DNA of 64,000 nucleotides from Pseudorasbora parva (lineage: Eukaryota > Chordata > Actinopteri > Cypriniformes > Gobionidae): NCBI RefSeq assembly GCF_024679245.1, contig NC_090176.1:22060793-22124792 (forward strand). The letters run 5' to 3'. Under the pieces are notes generated by a model, which was not told the DNA's origin, ran no database searches, and saw nothing but the letters and a program-made list of their open reading frames with translations. Positions 53,673 through 64,000 of this stretch are shown piece after piece. Position 1 is the stretch's first letter, and the number at the start of each line of letters is the position of its first letter. A program made the position numbers and the translations under genes.

Positions 53673-55225
53673 TGTAACGGGTATTTAGCCCGTCTGGTAG
53701 GGGAAATTTGTTAGCGCTGCCCTGGAAGACTGAACAACGAAAGGATCTTGGTCCTCGCGTTCAGTGCTTTTAGTCTCGCTATATACTAATGTATATATGT
53801 AGTGTCCTACTTTAATGAGAAGCACTCTATAGACCGACAAGGGTAGGCTTCAGTTAAAGTAATGTCACAAGGTGGCTTTCTGAAGTGAAAATATAGTTGA
53901 ATATATTCCTCCCTTCCCTGGTCTATTAAAGTAGGTGAGACGCCCCTACTCCCTGACAGCTCTCAACCAAAAAGGATACACTGTAGGTAAATTCAAAAAT
54001 TAAACAGTATTTATTTTCTGTGTATGTGTGTCTTCCTTGTAAGAAAGTGTGACTTCAGTGTAAACCACTAAATAAATAAAAATAAAATAAAAAAATAACA
54101 GTCTTTGAGTTCTTTCCAAAATCACTTGGGCATAAACACCTTCAATGTAAAAGTTATAAACTTTCCACTTGTACAATAATCAAACCCAAGGATACTCTAA
54201 AATAGAAAACACTTGACTTTTTTAGTACTTTTTTTACAATGAGTTTTCACAGCTCAAATTATCCCAGTTAAACACAACAAGTGCATACACAATGAAATTT
54301 CACCATACATAGAAAACACTTACGTGAAACGTCCCTTTAAGTACTCACAGTTCACTTTAGGTTCTGCAGTTCAACTGAACTCGCACAGCTCACTGTCCAT
54401 TGGAGCAAAATACCAAAAGGGAATAACTTGGAAAAAAAACAGTCAATAGAAAAATGACTTGAGTGCGTTGTCTCGACGTAGCGTGCGTTGAAATTCACTT
54501 GAGATAGTGTAGTTGAATCACTCAAACTCAATGAAATGCTCAAAAAAAAAACTAGAAGATGCCACAAAAAAACCAAATGAATCAAACTGAGATGAATCGA
54601 TCTGAAATGTCGTTTGGATGGCAGGGTGGAAAAAAAAGTTTTAAACACGAGTCTTCTCACTACATTCCGCACCAACGCACAGCATTTCTCATCTCACGCG
54701 CAACTACACGTGCAGAACACTCAGATAACGCGTGATCAGTTCAGTTGGATGCTAGTTCGTAAGACTGCTTCTCGATCAAAACGTAAATCGTTTAACACGC
54801 TCCAAAAATGTTAAACCTCTCTTCAATCGTCATCCATCAAGTAATATTTGTACTTTATACACTTACGGGTACTTCATGAAGCGTTAAAGCGTCACTCCAG
54901 CAGTCCAATGCAATGCAATCCATGGAGCAAAACGATACAAATCTTTTCCACTACAAAACGCAGGATACCGTTCACAAAATTACTTGATGCTGTCGTCCTT
55001 TATTCAACTAAAAGCCCCGATTAACTTCCGTGAAGTAACTTTATCGGACGAGCTTCTCGAACACGACTCATCAATCTCTTTGTGCGTCACTCTCATCCAC
55101 CGCGCTCTGCCTGCTTCTTCTCTCGCAGCGCACTCTGACTGCCGAAAACCAGTCCACCCGTCAAAATAAAAGTCCCTGAAAAATAATCTTTTTTTTCTTC
55201 TTTTTTTTATATCTACCCCGTTACA
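53673..55225 (-). repeat. 3' LTR of the Gypsy element
   Basis: 1553 bp, bordered by tgtaacggg and its inverse cccgttaca. Read against the other LTR it differs, as far as I can see, only by one extra A in a homopolymer near 54542-54551 and a missing ttc unit near 55195. Short open frames inside are duplicated in the other LTR and are not genes. Confidence 0.96.
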
Positions 55226-55238
55226 TTTCCCCCCTGCT
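55226..55238 (-). promoter_or_regulatory. Polypurine tract of the Gypsy element
   Basis: On the minus strand agcaggggggaaa lies directly against the 3' LTR start. That is where the RNase-H-resistant primer for plus-strand DNA synthesis is expected. Confidence 0.85.
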
Positions 55239-55371
55239 AAACCCTGCCACTCCATCGACATTTCCAGCAGGTTCATCTCTGAAACACAAACAACATATTA
55301 GGAAACCATCACATTATAAATGTATAACTCCATATCCCAATATATTATAAGCTACAGGACACTCTGAATTC

Positions 55372-60645
<5,274 letters not shown>

Positions 60646-60662
60646 CTATTTTAATGTGCCTA

Positions 60663-60686
60663 GTTTGAATCCTGTTCGTGACGCCA
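60663..60686 (-). promoter_or_regulatory. Primer-binding site of the Gypsy element
   Basis: On the minus strand, four bases (aaag) after the 5' LTR, the sequence tggcgtcacgaacaggattc can pair with a tRNA 3' end (CCA plus acceptor stem and part of the T arm; the complement contains tttgaatcc, close to the usual ttcgaatcc). I did not identify the tRNA species. Confidence 0.75.
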
Positions 60687-60690
60687 CTTT

Positions 60691-62245
60691 TGTAACGGGT
60701 ATTTAGCCCGTCTGGTAGGGGAAATTTGTTAGCGCTGCCCTGGAAGACTGAACAACGAAAGGATCTTGGTCCTCGCGTTCAGTGCTTTTAGTCTCGCTAT
60801 ATACTAATGTATATATGTAGTGTCCTACTTTAATGAGAAGCACTCTATAGACCGACAAGGGTAGGCTTCAGTTAAAGTAATGTCACAAGGTGGCTTTCTG
60901 AAGTGAAAATATAGTTGAATATATTCCTCCCTTCCCTGGTCTATTAAAGTAGGTGAGACGCCCCTACTCCCTGACAGCTCTCAACCAAAAAGGATACACT
61001 GTAGGTAAATTCAAAAATTAAACAGTATTTATTTTCTGTGTATGTGTGTCTTCCTTGTAAGAAAGTGTGACTTCAGTGTAAACCACTAAATAAATAAAAA
61101 TAAAATAAAAAAATAACAGTCTTTGAGTTCTTTCCAAAATCACTTGGGCATAAACACCTTCAATGTAAAAGTTATAAACTTTCCACTTGTACAATAATCA
61201 AACCCAAGGATACTCTAAAATAGAAAACACTTGACTTTTTTAGTACTTTTTTTACAATGAGTTTTCACAGCTCAAATTATCCCAGTTAAACACAACAAGT
61301 GCATACACAATGAAATTTCACCATACATAGAAAACACTTACGTGAAACGTCCCTTTAAGTACTCACAGTTCACTTTAGGTTCTGCAGTTCAACTGAACTC
61401 GCACAGCTCACTGTCCATTGGAGCAAAATACCAAAAGGGAATAACTTGGAAAAAAAACAGTCAATAGAAAAATGACTTGAGTGCGTTGTCTCGACGTAGC
61501 GTGCGTTGAAATTCACTTGAGATAGTGTAGTTGAATCACTCAAACTCAATGAAATGCTCAAAAAAAAACTAGAAGATGCCACAAAAAAACCAAATGAATC
61601 AAACTGAGATGAATCGATCTGAAATGTCGTTTGGATGGCAGGGTGGAAAAAAAAGTTTTAAACACGAGTCTTCTCACTACATTCCGCACCAACGCACAGC
61701 ATTTCTCATCTCACGCGCAACTACACGTGCAGAACACTCAGATAACGCGTGATCAGTTCAGTTGGATGCTAGTTCGTAAGACTGCTTCTCGATCAAAACG
61801 TAAATCGTTTAACACGCTCCAAAAATGTTAAACCTCTCTTCAATCGTCATCCATCAAGTAATATTTGTACTTTATACACTTACGGGTACTTCATGAAGCG
61901 TTAAAGCGTCACTCCAGCAGTCCAATGCAATGCAATCCATGGAGCAAAACGATACAAATCTTTTCCACTACAAAACGCAGGATACCGTTCACAAAATTAC
62001 TTGATGCTGTCGTCCTTTATTCAACTAAAAGCCCCGATTAACTTCCGTGAAGTAACTTTATCGGACGAGCTTCTCGAACACGACTCATCAATCTCTTTGT
62101 GCGTCACTCTCATCCACCGCGCTCTGCCTGCTTCTTCTCTCGCAGCGCACTCTGACTGCCGAAAACCAGTCCACCCGTCAAAATAAAAGTCCCTGAAAAA
62201 TAATCTTTTTTTTCTTCTTCTTTTTTTTATATCTACCCCGTTACA
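60691..62245 (-). repeat. 5' LTR of the Gypsy element
   Basis: 1555 bp, with the same tgtaacggg / cccgttaca borders as the other LTR. A tatatagc motif lies near 60789-60796 on the minus strand, but whether it is the promoter cannot be told from position alone. Confidence 0.96.
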
Positions 62246-63376
62246 TTTATATAAATTGAAAAACCTCATAAACACTCAGGCAGGCAAGACAGGCGAGAAA
62301 TGGTTTCTCTAGGACAGCATCTCTGTCCTAAGTTGAGACACTCGCACAATGTCCCCCTTCTTTTAATGCACCTTAGACACTACACACAACATAAAAAAAT
62401 AAAATAAATAATAAAAAATAAAATAAAACAATAAGTATAGGGTCTGAAAAGATGTGGGGGGAGGATTATCTTATATTATTATTATACTATGTGAAATTAA
62501 TTGATCCATTGAAAGTGGTGACAATGATAAATATTACATAGGGGAAAAAAGGAAGAAAAAAAAGGGGACACTGATTATTACAATGATGATGGTATGATGA
62601 TGAGAAGTGATGGTAGTGATAATATAATAAATAGTTAATGAGTAATTTTGCTTATGAATACACACACCCACACCCACACCTACACTCACCCACACACACC
62701 TTATACATTAACACACTTTTATTTCACTTCTAGAATTATGTAATAACTCGATTGTCAATTACTGCACTATTGTGGTTTGTATGTCTGTATGTCAATAAAA
62801 AATAATATATATATATATTTTTTTTAAATAAAAAAAATTGTAAACCCTAGAAATGGTTGTGCGTGAAAATCCCAACAACCATGCCACGCTCAAAATTGCT
62901 TAAATCACCTTTCTTTCCCATTCTGACATTCAGTTTGAAGTTCAGGAGATTGTCTAGACCAGGACCACATCCCTAAATGCATTGAAGCATTTACAAGACT
63001 AATTAGGATAAAGATGAAAAGTAAGACTAAATTTGCCAATAATAGTAATAATATACATATGTTTAGTTATAGAGCCACAGATTCAGTCTCTGTCAGGCGC
63101 GCCCCCTTTTTCTTACAAGCTTAACCAAGCTTAGAGAAAAAAATCAAGTCAATCCGAGGCCCCGGTCCCATTATCATAGGAGTGAAAGATCATCAAAGGT
63201 GAGTGGAGATTGCAGTGTGTTGGAGCTGATAATGGTCTCCATCTCTGTCTGTCTGTCTCAGCGCTCGAACCAGACTGCCACCTCTCTCCACCGCTGGCCT
63301 GACCCCAGCAGACCCCTCTTTAAATGAGCCCGCATAATATTTCCACAGAGCTCTAATGATTGCTTTTCTCTCACAG

Positions 63377-63470
63377 TTTCAAATGGGGGATACAGTCACA
63401 TGGAAGAGAGAGATGATGAAGGTTTCGCCGCTAATCCTCATAGACAGGAGAGCCTAAAGCTCCAGCAGAG
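63377..63470 (+). CDS. pard3b: pard3b exon: linker region
   Basis: A 94-bp exon after acceptor gcttttctctcacag, with donor agag|gtaaca. Taking the one base left from the exon at 47350-47482, it reads VSNGGYSHMEERDDEGF, then AANPHRQESLKLQQ, and leaves two bases. The reading is open only in this frame, as the phase predicts, which supports both exons together. The product is hydrophilic and probably disordered, as expected between PDZ3 and the C-terminal part of Par-3 proteins. No domain is recognised. The intron before it is 15.9 kb and carries the Gypsy retrotransposon; the intron after it is only about 0.5 kb. Confidence 0.75.
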
Positions 63471-63919
63471 GTAACATGGATTTGCCTTAGACCAAAAAGT
63501 GACAAATGTGTCTCTTTTTACTTGTAGAGGTTGCACTGGCTTATCTGTTTATTTTGACATCACTGGGTCACATGGCTTGTGTTTTTGTCCATGCATGGCA
63601 AAAGCAGGAGGAGACTTTGTAAAATCAACAAACGGTATCCCAGTGTAGCTATGTAAACATTAGTTTTGTCCATCAATCCACAATCCATAATTCTTTCAAA
63701 GCATCCTGAACTCAATCAAGTTTCAAATTTTTAAGCGAGTTGGACTTTACTTTTTTAATTAGTTTATTTATAATAATTAAAGTATCATAAATGGTATGGT
63801 GATTGATAAGGTCAACTCTGACCCACTGATTACTTTTCTGACTAGTAAAAATTTCAAGTTGTGCATCCCTTATTATAAGCAGTGGCTCAATACTGTTGTA
63901 CAAAGATACTGAAGAAATG

Positions 63920-63968
<49 letters not shown>

Positions 63969-63976
63969 TGTTCCAG
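63471..63976 (+). other. pard3b: Short pard3b intron
   Basis: A 506-bp intron between the exon at 63377 and the partial exon at 63977, with gtaaca donor and ttccag acceptor. It is AT-rich and ends in a (GT)n array (about 63919-63970). No other feature was seen. Confidence 0.55.
63919..63970. repeat. (GT)n microsatellite next to a splice acceptor
   Basis: About 50 bp of GT repeats with a cg and a gg interruption, ending six bases before the ag of the acceptor. Confidence 0.93.
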
Positions 63977-64000
63977 CCTGAGTTCAGCGGACACTTCTTT
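63977..64000 (+). CDS. pard3b: pard3b exon, 5' end only (runs off window)
   Basis: After a long (GT)n tract ending ttccag, the last 24 bases of the window read in phase 2 as S-LSSADTS. Joined to the previous exon this gives a Gln/Ser-rich continuation (LQQSLSSADTS). The (GT)n run would serve as the polypyrimidine-like tract. Too little is present for a family match, so the call depends on splice signal, phase and closeness to the upstream exon. Confidence 0.5.

Noticed and set aside
54352..55276. Small ORFs (107, 66, 61 and 90 residues), duplicated at 61370-62275
   Set aside because: They lie wholly or mostly in the LTRs, appear twice only because the LTRs do, and show no protein family features.

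Overview
The window looks like intronic and exonic DNA of a teleost, most likely a cyprinid (zebrafish/carp/goldfish group). Short exons with GT/AG borders sit in very long AT-rich introns. The introns are packed with Tc1/mariner copies, short non-autonomous DNA transposons (many carrying the 'agttcacccaaaaatgaaaat'-type end typical of cyprinid genomes), hAT-like elements with 8-bp target duplications, LTR elements and long dinucleotide or tetranucleotide arrays. No bacterial features, CRISPR array, rRNA or confident tRNA were seen.

One host gene is recognisable, on the + strand: a Par-3 family cell-polarity scaffold, best matched to pard3b. Confident exons lie at 26395-26580 and 36044-36214 (together the third PDZ domain), 47350-47482 and 63377-63470. 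A partial exon starts at 63977 and runs off the end. A probable exon for the end of PDZ2 and the PDZ2-PDZ3 linker lies at 3060-3151. The splice phases are compatible from exon to exon, so the window is an internal slice of a gene that continues beyond both ends.

Layout: 1-3059 holds Tc1 remnants and nested foldback MITEs. 3152-26394 is a 23-kb intron with a near-perfect palindrome, a truncated Tc1 copy, a full-length Tc1-like element with an uninterrupted 331-aa transposase (13140-14755), a decayed Tc1 copy and nested MITEs. 26581-36043 holds a decayed Tc1 copy, a hAT-like element and a solo LTR (33801-34460). 36215-47349 holds another hAT-like element and several MITEs. 47483-63376 contains a three-level nest: a Tc1 relic (52575-62990) split by a poly(A)-tailed insert, which is itself split by a young Ty3/Gypsy retrotransposon (53673-62245).

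The Gypsy element lies antisense to the host gene. It has two 1.55-kb LTRs that look almost identical and a single uninterrupted 1743-codon gag-pol frame. I found no new defence or metabolic system. The most notable items are this apparently recent, coding-intact retrotransposon, the intact Tc1-like element, and the readable order of insertions.
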